Shown here piece by piece: positions 1 through 5,549 of a stretch of 6,186 bases of DNA. Both the position numbers and the translations under genes were made by a program. The first letter of the stretch is position 1; each line of letters begins with the position of its first letter. Under the pieces are notes generated by a model. It had not been told where the DNA came from. It made no database searches and saw only the letters and a program-made list of their open reading frames with translations. This DNA is from Zoogloeaceae bacterium (GTDB lineage: Bacteria; Pseudomonadota; Gammaproteobacteria; Burkholderiales; Rhodocyclaceae), in contig JAITEO010000053.1 in the NCBI GenBank assembly GCA_031281985.1, positions 1 to 6,186 of the forward strand. The letters are read 5' to 3'.

Positions 1-200
1 GAGCAAAGCCCTCGTCCGGGAACCGTCAGCCGTTTTTTTTACGCCCGCCGCCAACTTTTCGTTGACGCCCGCTGTCAATCATCTCTCCGGAGGCCAACCG
101 ACGCAACTCCTTTTTCCCCATGGCTGATAGTTTTATAGTCCACGCCCAAAAGCTTCTTGAGATAAGTCTGCCCGCCATAACCCAATTTCACTGCCTCCAT
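1..200 (-). pseudogene. Decayed N-terminal fragment of an ISAzo13-family transposase
   Basis: Read leftward on the minus strand from about 200, the first part gives M-EAVKLGYGG-QTYLKKLLG-VDYKTISHG. After skipping one base in the GGGG run at 116-119 the reading continues KKELRRLASG-EMIDSGRQRK-VGGGRKK. The order EA-x-LGYGG, an HTH-like LLGVDYKTI, KEL and then GGGRKK is what I recall for the N-terminal DNA-binding part of ISAzo13-family transposases (family knowledge, not searched). In the second frame a stop follows at 28-26, just after an A8 run (40-33), so a second frameshift is likely. The fragment continues beyond the left edge, where the DDE catalytic domain would lie. On its right it ends around 200-210, exactly where the Rz-like gene begins. 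A weak match (YAG) may carry it to about 209. I call it a remnant rather than a working gene because the frame is broken and no initiation signal is visible. A programmed frameshift at A8 cannot be excluded, but it would not cure the G4 break. Confidence 0.7.
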
Positions 201-747
201 GCCCGCATATGTCGTTGGCGGCGGCAGTATCGGATGGATCTCGAATGGCTGGCGCTGGGAGGCCCGCTACGCCGCGCTCGAAAAGGCCCAGGCCGAAAAA
301 GAAACGGAATTGGTGTTGGCGGTCTCCGCCGCGCGGGAATCGGCTATCGCGGCCATCGAGCGCGGCGAGGCGCTGGCGGCGGAAGTCAATGCGGGAGAAG
401 CCGAACGAATCAAACTCGCACGGGAGAGAGACGATGCAATACGCAAGAACACTACCGGCCGCGCTTGCCTTGACGCTGGCGTTGTCGGCCTGCTCAACCA
501 CGGCGCCGCTGCGGCTGGTTCCGGTCTGCGCCCGCCCTCCGGCGACGCTCCTGGCGCCACTGCCGGCATTGCCACCGATACCGATGTCAGGCATCAGGAA
601 TCAGGAATCAGGAATCAGTGGGCAACCGACACCGACGTCGCGCTTTGGGCAGGTTTCGCCCGCGACCAATACGAAACCTGCCGGGGGCGCATCGACGCGT
701 TGAGGCAATTTTTCCAACAGGAATCAGGAACCCTTTCTGATCCCTGA
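199..747 (+). CDS. Rz-like i-spanin, probably 5'-truncated
   Basis: This is predicted to be the inner-membrane subunit of the phage spanin, which joins the outer-membrane Rz1 lipoprotein to disrupt the outer membrane at lysis. The 182-residue product has a short N-terminal hydrophobic stretch (about residues 4-19, YVVGGGSIGWISNGW). A long charged alpha-helix or coiled coil follows (about 20-85, rich in A, E and R), ending in RDDAIRKNTTGRACLD. Next come an A/G/P-rich linker and a C-terminal helix, DVALWAGFARDQYETCRGRI. This layout matches Rz-like proteins of Mu-like phages; the assignment rests on architecture and recalled family resemblance. ATG 199 is the only usable start, since stops at 163 and 178 close the frame upstream. 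No Shine-Dalgarno precedes it, and the codon lies on the edge of a transposase remnant, so the native start and part of the signal anchor have probably been lost. The linker carries a 7-bp repeat insertion, and the tail QESGTLSDP is also repeat-derived. Functionality is uncertain. Confidence 0.7.
   Translation: MPAYVVGGGSIGWISNGWRWEARYAALEKAQAEKETELVLAVSAARESAIAAIERGEALAAEVNAGEAERIKLARERDDAIRKNTTGRACLDAGVVGLLNHGAAAAGSGLRPPSGDAPGATAGIATDTDVRHQESGIRNQWATDTDVALWAGFARDQYETCRGRIDALRQFFQQESGTLSDP
434..703 (+). CDS. Rz1-like outer-membrane lipoprotein (o-spanin), nested in Rz
   Basis: This is predicted to be the outer-membrane spanin subunit, and it lies wholly inside the Rz-like gene in the +1 frame. 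The 89-residue product begins with a lipoprotein signal peptide: MQYAR, a hydrophobic core LPAALALTLAL, and a lipobox LSAC with the lipidated cysteine at residue 20. The mature part is proline-rich (CARPPATLLAPLPALPPIP), as is typical of Rz1 proteins. A purine-rich GGGAGAG (422-428) lies just upstream of ATG 434. Nested Rz/Rz1 pairs are well known in phage lambda and in many other phages of Gram-negative bacteria. From about residue 50 on, the protein reads through the 7-bp repeat and the second 18-bp duplicate (SGIRNQESGISGQPTPTS). The C-terminal third therefore probably differs from relatives. The lipobox and proline-rich segment precede the insertion, so the essential parts look intact. Confidence 0.75.
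   Translation: MQYARTLPAALALTLALSACSTTAPLRLVPVCARPPATLLAPLPALPPIPMSGIRNQESGISGQPTPTSRFGQVSPATNTKPAGGASTR
571..639 (+). repeat. 18-bp near-identical direct duplication, 51 bp apart
   Basis: Positions 571-588 and 622-639 match at 15 of 18 bases and flank the heptamer array. The offset of 51 bp is 17 codons, so the Rz frame is preserved. In that frame both copies encode ATDTDV, and the three differences (573/624, 579/630, 585/636) are all third-position and synonymous. In the Rz1 frame the same differences change P to Q, I to T and M to T. This looks like a duplication produced when the repeat element entered the linker, later kept in frame for Rz. Confidence 0.75.
593..618 (+). repeat. Heptanucleotide tandem repeat ATCAGGA, 3 full units plus 5 bp
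   Basis: Full units lie at 593-599, 600-606 and 607-613, with a partial unit at 614-618. Because 7 is not a multiple of 3, any gain or loss of one unit shifts the downstream frame of both overlapping spanin genes. The forward strand of the repeat has no stop codon in any frame. The same motif recurs at 718-728, inverted at 743-753, and at 4923-4934. Confidence 0.9.
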
Positions 748-770
748 TTCCTGACATCTGATACCTGAAC
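718..770. repeat. Inverted CAGGAATCAGG repeat at the end of Rz and in the gap
   Basis: The 11-bp arm at 718-728 (CAGGAATCAGG) is an exact reverse complement of 743-753 (CCTGATTCCTG), with a 14-base loop. Degenerate inverted copies continue to about 769 (ATCTGATACCTGA). The Rz stop codon TGA (745-747) lies inside the right arm, so the last Rz codons and its stop are repeat-derived. The hairpin sits before the DUF2730 gene and has no following T-run, so I do not call it an intrinsic terminator. It may be a REP-like or MITE-like element. Confidence 0.75.
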
Positions 771-773
771 TAC

Positions 774-780
774 GAGGAAG
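774..780 (+). promoter_or_regulatory. Ribosome binding site for the gp25-like gene
   Basis: GAGGAAG ends three bases before ATG 784. The purine-rich block gives a good Shine-Dalgarno match directly after the inverted repeat, so translation of the gp25-like gene can start independently of Rz. Confidence 0.65.
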
Positions 781-783
781 ACA

Positions 784-1194
784 ATGGTCATCGAACTGCA
801 ACTCTGGCACCTGATTTCACTCCTGCTGTCGTTTTTCGGCGCGGTCTGGGGTAGCGCGAAAATGCTCGCCGCGCAATTTGAAAAGCGCATCGGCGAGCGA
901 TTCGACGCGCAGGAGAAAAGAGGCGAACTGACGAACGAGCGCATCGACGATCTTTCCAGTCGATTCGACGATCTGGACAACGCCCTGCGCACACTGAAAG
1001 GCGATTCCGGTGGGCATCTGCGGCATACCGATCTGGACGATCTCCGCCGAGAACAAAAGGACGATCGGGAAAAACTCTATACGCGCATCAACACGATCGA
1101 CGCGAAGATGAATCAGGTGATCGGCGAATTCAGGACAACACGGGACACCCTGCAAATGCTGATGAACAAGATCACCCAAAAAGGGCTGGAGTAG
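784..1194 (+). CDS. DUF2730 family protein, Mu gp25-like
   Basis: This 136-residue protein has an N-terminal membrane-spanning segment (about residues 5-28, LQLWHLISLLLSFFGAVWGS). A long charged helical region follows (30-130), with heptad-like leucine/isoleucine spacing and repeated DDL motifs (RIDDLSSRFDDLDNAL, HTDLDDLRREQKD). It matches the DUF2730 family, represented by gp25 of phage Mu and found between the lysis genes and the terminase genes of Mu-like phages. The precise role is not established to my knowledge; an inner-membrane-anchored coiled-coil is what the sequence shows. The start is supported by GAGGAAG at 774-780. Its TAG stop abuts a perfect 20-bp palindrome that separates it from the next gene. 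Family and position agree with the downstream gp26, gp27 and gp28 homologues. Confidence 0.8.
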   Translation: MVIELQLWHLISLLLSFFGAVWGSAKMLAAQFEKRIGERFDAQEKRGELTNERIDDLSSRFDDLDNALRTLKGDSGGHLRHTDLDDLRREQKDDREKLYTRINTIDAKMNQVIGEFRTTRDTLQMLMNKITQKGLE

Positions 1195-1214
1195 GGGCGA
1201 CGCATGCGTCGCCC
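1195..1214. repeat. Perfect 20-bp palindrome in the gp25-gp26 gap
   Basis: GGGCGACGCATGCGTCGCCC equals its own reverse complement, with the axis between 1204 and 1205. It begins at the base after the TAG stop of the upstream gene and lies 23 bp before ATG 1238. It has no T-run, so it is a poor intrinsic terminator. I recall similar GTAGGGGCG...CGCCC palindromes as dispersed repeats in many bacterial genomes, so a REP-like or MITE-like origin is plausible. Confidence 0.85.
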
Positions 1215-1227
1215 ATGAAAAACCAAT

Positions 1228-1231
1228 GGAG
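1228..1231 (+). promoter_or_regulatory. Ribosome binding site deciding the gp26-like start
   Basis: GGAG ends six bases before ATG 1238. The other in-frame ATG at 1226 has only CCA-rich sequence before it, and the GGAG overlaps that codon. I therefore prefer the downstream start. Confidence 0.6.
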
Positions 1232-1237
1232 CCAAGC

Positions 1238-1540
1238 ATGACAACATCGAGCGAAGAGGAAGAATACAACAAGGCGCGCCGCCGCATGCAGATCCTGCTC
1301 GCGCTGTCCATCCGCCCGGATCATCTGGCGCGGCCGGGGAGCCTGCTGGAGGAATTGCAGGGGGTGGGATTTCCCATGACCTTGACACGATTGATGGTGG
1401 AGATCGCCTTTCTCGCCGAAATGGATCTCGTCGATGCGCCGGCCGTGGGCTATATCGGCCTGACCGACAGCGGGTTGCAGGTGGCGCTCGGACAGGTGAA
1501 GCTGCCGGGCGTCGGCTACTCCGCGTTGGGGGAACGATGA
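1238..1540 (+). CDS. Mu gp26-like protein
   Basis: The product is 100 residues from ATG 1238, or 104 from ATG 1226. It is acidic at the N terminus (MTTSSEEEEYNKARRR). The rest is predicted helical, with the shape of a small winged-helix-like fold: ILLALSIRPDHLARPGSL, a helix at MTLTRLMVEIAFLAEMDLV, then a turn and strand region, YIGLTDSGLQVALG. In Mu-like phages a protein of this size and pattern lies between gp25 (DUF2730) and the gp27 small terminase, and is sometimes annotated as ArsR-like. Its role is unknown to me; a structural or packaging helper is as likely as a regulator. The stop codon lies one base before the next start, implying translational coupling. Identity rests mainly on position and overall pattern. 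Confidence 0.65.
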   Translation: MTTSSEEEEYNKARRRMQILLALSIRPDHLARPGSLLEELQGVGFPMTLTRLMVEIAFLAEMDLVDAPAVGYIGLTDSGLQVALGQVKLPGVGYSALGER

Positions 1541-1541
1541 C

Positions 1542-2090
1542 ATGCGCCGCTCGAAGGTTTCGCAATTGCCGCAGGATTTGCGGGATGCCCTGAATGCAAG
1601 ACTGATCGGCGACGGTTTCGCCAATTACGATGCCATCGTCGAATGGTTGGCCGAACAGGGATTCGTGATTTCTCGTTCCTCCCTGCACCGGCACGGTTCC
1701 GATCTGAAAGAGCAGATCGAGGAGTCGATGGCCGACGCCCGCCGAACGCGGGCGCTCGCCCGCGCCGCGCGGGAGGCGGGGGATGCGGACGATGGCGAAT
1801 TGCTGGAGCTTGCCTCCGGCATCATGCAGGATTCCCTCCTGCGCACCAGCCTGCAACTCAAGCGGGCCGGCACGGATGACCCGATCGAAACCGCGAAGAC
1901 CCTCTCCCTCCTGTCCCGCGCCTTCGCCGATGTCGGGCGCTTCGATCTGGCGCGGCAGAAATGGCAATCGGAAGTGCGCGCCAGGGCCGAGGCCGCCGCC
2001 ACCAGCGCGGAGAAGATCGCCCGGAAGGGCGGCCTGTCGGCGGAGAGCGTCGCGGCATTGCGGCGGGAAATCCTGGGCATCGCGGCGTAG
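1542..2090 (+). CDS. Terminase small subunit, DUF3486 (Mu gp27-like)
   Basis: The small terminase subunit recognises phage DNA and hands it to the large terminase for head filling. This 182-residue protein begins MRRSKVSQLPQDLRDALNARL, followed by an HTH-like segment, NYDAIVEWLAEQGFVISRSS-LHRHG (about 30-53). The pattern 'pxxvrxxLnxxL...Gfxxyxxlxxwlxxqgyxis.ssLhryg' is characteristic of DUF3486. A long helical, arginine- and alanine-rich region follows (about 55-160), probably for oligomerisation. The C-terminal KGGLSAESVAALRREILGIA is also typical of this family. GGGGGA at 1528-1533 lies eight bases before ATG 1542, and only one base separates it from the gp26-like stop. The large terminase starts two bases after its own stop, which fits a coupled terminase pair. 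Confidence 0.88.
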   Translation: MRRSKVSQLPQDLRDALNARLIGDGFANYDAIVEWLAEQGFVISRSSLHRHGSDLKEQIEESMADARRTRALARAAREAGDADDGELLELASGIMQDSLLRTSLQLKRAGTDDPIETAKTLSLLSRAFADVGRFDLARQKWQSEVRARAEAAATSAEKIARKGGLSAESVAALRREILGIAA

Positions 2091-2092
2091 CC

Positions 2093-3664
2093 ATGCTTGC
2101 CATTCCCGATACCTCCCACATCAACCAGGCGCCGCCGCCTGTGCTGCTGCCCTATCAGCGGGAGTGGATCATCGACACGTCGCCGCTCAAGGTTTGCGAA
2201 AAGGGGCGGCGTACCGGCCTGACCTGGGCCGAGGCCGCCGATGATGTATTGACTGCTGCCATGCAGAAAGCGGTGGGCGGGCAGAATACCTACTACATCG
2301 CCTACAACCAGGACATGACTATCGAGTATATCCAGGCGTGCGAGATGTGGGCGCGGGCCTTCAACCGGGCGGCTTCGGAAATAGAGGAAGGTTTCTGGGA
2401 CGCGGGTGAAGACGATAAGCACATCAAGACCTTTACCATTCGCTTCCCGGAAACCGGCCATCGCATCGTGGCGCTGACCTCCCGCCCCTCGAACCTGCGC
2501 GGGCGGCAGGGCACCATCGTGATCGACGAGGCTGCCTTCCACGACAGCCTGGACGAACTCCTGAAAGCGGCGCTGGCGATGTTGATCTGGGGCGGCCAGG
2601 TGCGCGTCATTTCGACCCACAATGGCGCGGACAATCCGTTCAATGAGTTGATCGAAGGCATCCGCGCGGGCAAGCGCAAGGGCAGCGTACAGCGCATCCC
2701 CTTCCGCGACGCGGTGGCCCAGGGCGTCTACCAGAGGGTCTGCCTGCGCCTGGGCAAGATATGGACAAAAGAGGAGGAAAGCGCCTGGATGCAGGATGTC
2801 TATGCGTTCTATGGCGACGGCGCGGCGGAGGAACTCGACTGTATCCCGGCCATGGGCGGCGGGGCCTATCTCCCCCTGGCGCTGCTCGAAGCTCGCATGG
2901 CCGGGACGGACGAGGTGCCGATCATCCGCCAGCGATGGAAGCCGGAATTTTCTCTCGTGCCGGAACCCATCCGGGCCAGGGAGGTGACGGAATGGATCCG
3001 GGAACATCTCACCCCCATCCTCGCCACCCTCGATCAATACCGCCCGCACGGCCTGGGCCTTGACTTCGCGCGGGTCGGCGACCTCACCGTGGCTACCGTC
3101 CTGGAAGAAAGCAAGAACCTCGTTGCGCGCCCGGTGCTGGTGGTCGAACTGTCCGGCTGTCCCTACCGTCAGCAGGAGCAGATCATTGAGGTAATCGCCA
3201 AGAGCCTGCCGCGTTTCCGGGGTGGCGCGGTGGATGCCAACGGCAACGGTGGCCAGCTCGCCGAGTTTCTCGCCGACCGATTCGGGCATGACAGGATAGA
3301 ACAGGTGCATCTATCCGAGAAGTTCTACCTGGAGGAAATGCCCAAGCTCAAGGCGCACCTGGAGGATGCCACGCTCGACGGCCTGCCGCGCGACGAGGAA
3401 TGCCGCGACGATCTGCGCGCCATCCAGGTGGTCAACGGGATCCCCAAGATACCCAAGGCGAAGACGCAAACCGGCGATGGGAAGCGCCTGCAACGCCACG
3501 GCGATTTTGCCATCAGCCTGTTCCTGGCCGATCACGCCATGCATATGGAACGCTCCGGGGTATGCACGGGGTTTACCTCGATCCCGCGCACCTCGCCATT
3601 CGGCAGGCCCAGCGATGACGACGACGATTACAGCGGCAAGAGCCGCTCACTGAGGATGTTCTGA
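2093..3664 (+). CDS. Terminase large subunit (Mu gp28-like)
   Basis: This is the packaging motor and nuclease that pumps DNA into the prohead at the portal and cuts it. The 523-residue product, close to Mu gp28 in size, shows a Q-motif-like LLPYQREWI (18-26) and a Walker A-type loop KGRRTGLTW (37-45). The Walker B motif with its catalytic glutamate is IVIDEAA (142-148, E146), and the coupling motif is STHNG (174-178). The C-terminal half has RNase H/RuvC-like acidic positions: D324 in GLGLDFARVGD, D381 in GGAVDANGNGG and D471 in LQRHGDFAISL. The reading frame is open further upstream to 1961, but ATG 2093 directly follows the small-terminase stop and gives the family-like N terminus. No strong Shine-Dalgarno is seen, so coupling from the upstream gene is inferred. 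The acidic run DDDDDYSG (508-515) near the C terminus may be the portal-docking tail. All key residues appear present. Confidence 0.92.
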   Translation: MLAIPDTSHINQAPPPVLLPYQREWIIDTSPLKVCEKGRRTGLTWAEAADDVLTAAMQKAVGGQNTYYIAYNQDMTIEYIQACEMWARAFNRAASEIEEGFWDAGEDDKHIKTFTIRFPETGHRIVALTSRPSNLRGRQGTIVIDEAAFHDSLDELLKAALAMLIWGGQVRVISTHNGADNPFNELIEGIRAGKRKGSVQRIPFRDAVAQGVYQRVCLRLGKIWTKEEESAWMQDVYAFYGDGAAEELDCIPAMGGGAYLPLALLEARMAGTDEVPIIRQRWKPEFSLVPEPIRAREVTEWIREHLTPILATLDQYRPHGLGLDFARVGDLTVATVLEESKNLVARPVLVVELSGCPYRQQEQIIEVIAKSLPRFRGGAVDANGNGGQLAEFLADRFGHDRIEQVHLSEKFYLEEMPKLKAHLEDATLDGLPRDEECRDDLRAIQVVNGIPKIPKAKTQTGDGKRLQRHGDFAISLFLADHAMHMERSGVCTGFTSIPRTSPFGRPSDDDDDYSGKSRSLRMF

Positions 3665-3665
3665 T

Positions 3666-5549
3666 ATGTCAATCCTGGATCAATACGGGCACCCGATCAA
3701 GATCGGCGAACTTGCGGAACCGCAAACCAGCAGGATCGCCACCCTGCAAAACCTCTACATCGAAAGCCACCTGGAGGGCATCAGCCCGGCCAGCGCCGCC
3801 AGGATGCTGGCCGACGCGGATAACGGCGACATCCTGGCGCAGCATCAACTGTTCGACGACATGATCGACCGCGACGCGCATCTGGCCTGCGAATTCGGCA
3901 AGCGCACCGGATCGGTACTGGGGATCGACTGGTCCATCGAGCCGCCGAAGGATGCCAGCAAAACCGAGCGCGACGCGGCGGCCTGGGTGGAGGAAATCCT
4001 GCGCGATGCGGTCGACGATCTGGACGATGTGATCGGATCGCTCATGGAGGCGGTGGGACATGGGTTTGCGATGGTCGAACTCTCCTGGAAACGGTGGGGC
4101 GGGGAATGGCTGCCGGGTTTTCATCCGCGCCCGCAAACCTGGTTCCAGCTCTCCCAGGACCGGCGCGAATTGCGCCTGCGCGACGCCAGCGCCAACGGCG
4201 CGGAACTCTACCCGTTCGGCTGGATTTTCCACGCGCACCAGAAAGCCAAGACAGGTTATCTGGGCCGCGCCGGCATTTGCCGTTGCCTGATCTGGCCGTT
4301 CATCTATAAATACTATGCCGTGGGCGATTTCGCGGAATTCCTGGAAACCTACGGCCTGCCCATCATTCTCGGCAAATATTACGCCGAGGCCACCCCCGCC
4401 GAAAAGGCCAGCCTCATGCGGGCCGTCACCCGGCTCGGCCACGACGCCCGCGCCACCATGCCGAAGGAAATGGAGATCGAGATCGAGAAGATCACGGGCG
4501 CGGGCGACGGCGATGTGCACCTGAAAATGGTCGACTGGGCGGAACGCAGCCAGTCGAAGATCATCCTCGGCCAAACCCTCTCGGCGGAAGCCAAAGCAAC
4601 CGGCATGGGGAGCGGGCTGGCCGATCTGCATAACGAGGTGCGTCACGACATCCTCAAGGCGGATGCCAGGAAGCTCGCCGCGACGCTCACCCGCGATCTG
4701 GTCTACCCCCTCCTCGCCCTGAACGGCAAGGGCGGCGACGCGCTCCGGCGCTGTCCGCGCTGGGTCTTCGACCTGGGCGAGGCCGACGACATCAAAGTAT
4801 TTGCCGAAAGCCTGCCCACCCTGGCCGCCAACGGCGCGAAGATCAGCGTGGCCTGGGTGCACGAGAAACTGCGCATCCCGATGGCCGAGGAAGGGGAGGA
4901 ACTTTTCGGGCAGCAGGGGCAGCAGGAATCAGGAGACGGGGAACAGGAGACAGGGAAACCCGAAGGCGCGAAGGTGGCGGCGGGCGCGGCAAAGTACGAC
5001 GCCTCCATGATAAACGCCTATTCGATGGGAATCGACCGTTTCGTCCGGCTCGGCATGGCAGTGCCGGAAGGTTTCGTGCGGGACGTGTTCTCCATCCCGC
5101 GCCCGCAGGCGGGCGACAAACTCCTGGAACCGATGGATGCGCCCAGCCCACTGGATTCGGATGAGGTGGAAGACAAGGGATTAACGGCGGAAGTTGCGCC
5201 TGATCGGGCGGAAGTTGCGCCCACTACCAGGACGGCGGAGGGCGGGGGCAGTGGAACCCGCCCTCCAGAACCGTCTCCGCGAAAAGCGGCCTTGAAGGCG
5301 AACCTCGATCCCAACCCGGAAACCCTCACCGATGTCGACCGGCTGGTAAAGGACACCGCGCCGCTGATGGAAAATTGGCTCTCCACCCTGGAAGCCATGC
5401 TGGAGAGCGCCGAGAGCCTGGAGGAATTCCGGGAAATGCTGCTCAACGCATTTCCCAAACTGGATACCGGCCCGATGGCCGAGGCGCTGACCGCGGCGGG
5501 CACGGCACTCAACCTGCGCGGGCGGTTCGAGGTGGAGGAGGGGAAATGA
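3666..5549 (+). CDS. Portal protein, DUF935 (Mu gp29-like)
   Basis: The portal forms the ring at the unique head vertex through which DNA enters and leaves. The 627-residue product opens MSILDQYGHPIKIGELAEPQ and carries DUF935 landmarks. These include QLFDDMIDRDAHLACEFGKR (61-80), HGFAMVELSWKRWGGEWLPG (132-151), GDFAEFLETYGLPIILGKY (220-238) and SKIILGQTLSAEAKATGMGS (297-316), followed by LHNEVRHDIL. It is longer than the roughly 510 residues I recall for Mu gp29. The extra length falls in a low-complexity linker at about 415-435 (GQQGQQESGDGEQETG), a proline- and charge-rich linker at about 490-540 containing AEVAPDRAEVAP, and a C-terminal helical region (about 555-622). Helical C-terminal ends of this type are common in DUF935 proteins from other Mu-like phages. 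The start lies one base after the terminase stop. Its TGA overlaps the next ATG. The linker at 4923-4934 contains the dispersed QESG-coding repeat. Confidence 0.92.
   Translation: MSILDQYGHPIKIGELAEPQTSRIATLQNLYIESHLEGISPASAARMLADADNGDILAQHQLFDDMIDRDAHLACEFGKRTGSVLGIDWSIEPPKDASKTERDAAAWVEEILRDAVDDLDDVIGSLMEAVGHGFAMVELSWKRWGGEWLPGFHPRPQTWFQLSQDRRELRLRDASANGAELYPFGWIFHAHQKAKTGYLGRAGICRCLIWPFIYKYYAVGDFAEFLETYGLPIILGKYYAEATPAEKASLMRAVTRLGHDARATMPKEMEIEIEKITGAGDGDVHLKMVDWAERSQSKIILGQTLSAEAKATGMGSGLADLHNEVRHDILKADARKLAATLTRDLVYPLLALNGKGGDALRRCPRWVFDLGEADDIKVFAESLPTLAANGAKISVAWVHEKLRIPMAEEGEELFGQQGQQESGDGEQETGKPEGAKVAAGAAKYDASMINAYSMGIDRFVRLGMAVPEGFVRDVFSIPRPQAGDKLLEPMDAPSPLDSDEVEDKGLTAEVAPDRAEVAPTTRTAEGGGSGTRPPEPSPRKAALKANLDPNPETLTDVDRLVKDTAPLMENWLSTLEAMLESAESLEEFREMLLNAFPKLDTGPMAEALTAAGTALNLRGRFEVEEGK
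4923..4934 (+). repeat. Dispersed CAGGAATCAGGA copy inside the portal gene
   Basis: CAGGAATCAGGA encodes QESG (portal residues 420-423), the same motif and reading phase as the two forward copies in the Rz-like gene. It lies in a glutamine/glycine/glutamate-rich low-complexity linker with degenerate continuation (GGAACAGGAGACAGGG, about 4939-4954), so insertion there would be tolerated. Confidence 0.65.
5187..5221 (+). repeat. 21-bp-period direct repeat in the portal linker
   Basis: GCGGAAGTTGCGCC occurs at 5187-5200 and again at 5208-5221, a period of 21 bases or 7 codons. It encodes AEVAPDR then AEVAPTT in a proline-rich linker. The two 14-bp blocks are identical, which suggests recent duplication or slippage without frame loss. 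Confidence 0.8.
5534..5541 (+). promoter_or_regulatory. Strong ribosome binding site inside the portal 3' end
   Basis: GGAGGAGG ends four bases before ATG 5546, at good Shine-Dalgarno spacing. It fixes the start of the first accessory gene, although that frame is open much further upstream. Confidence 0.7.

Noticed and set aside
120..473. Plus-strand open frame starting MADSFIVHAQ
   Set aside because: It has no Shine-Dalgarno, runs antisense through the transposase remnant and then out of frame through Rz, and its arginine-rich composition is that of a shadow.
593..618. Tandem repeat as a CRISPR array or iteron origin
   Set aside because: Units are 7 bp with no spacers, lie inside coding sequence, and there is no replication gene nearby.
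1195..1214. Palindrome as a rho-independent terminator
   Set aside because: No T-run follows on either side, and termination between gp25 and gp26 would cut the late operon.
1113..1967. Minus-strand open frame of 284 codons
   Set aside because: It is opposite the gp25-, gp26- and gp27-like genes and its peptide is arginine/proline-rich without motifs.
1961..2092. Upstream extension of the large-terminase frame
   Set aside because: This stretch encodes the C terminus of the small terminase in another frame. The extension is low-complexity R/G-rich and does not look like a terminase N terminus.
1625..3310. Long open frame of 561 codons on the minus strand
   Set aside because: It lies opposite the two terminase genes, whose family motifs are clear. 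Long antisense frames are expected in GC-rich genes, and the peptide has no recognisable motif.
3669..4862. Open frame of 397 codons on the minus strand
   Set aside because: It is the antisense shadow of the DUF935 portal gene, with no supporting ribosome binding site or family pattern.
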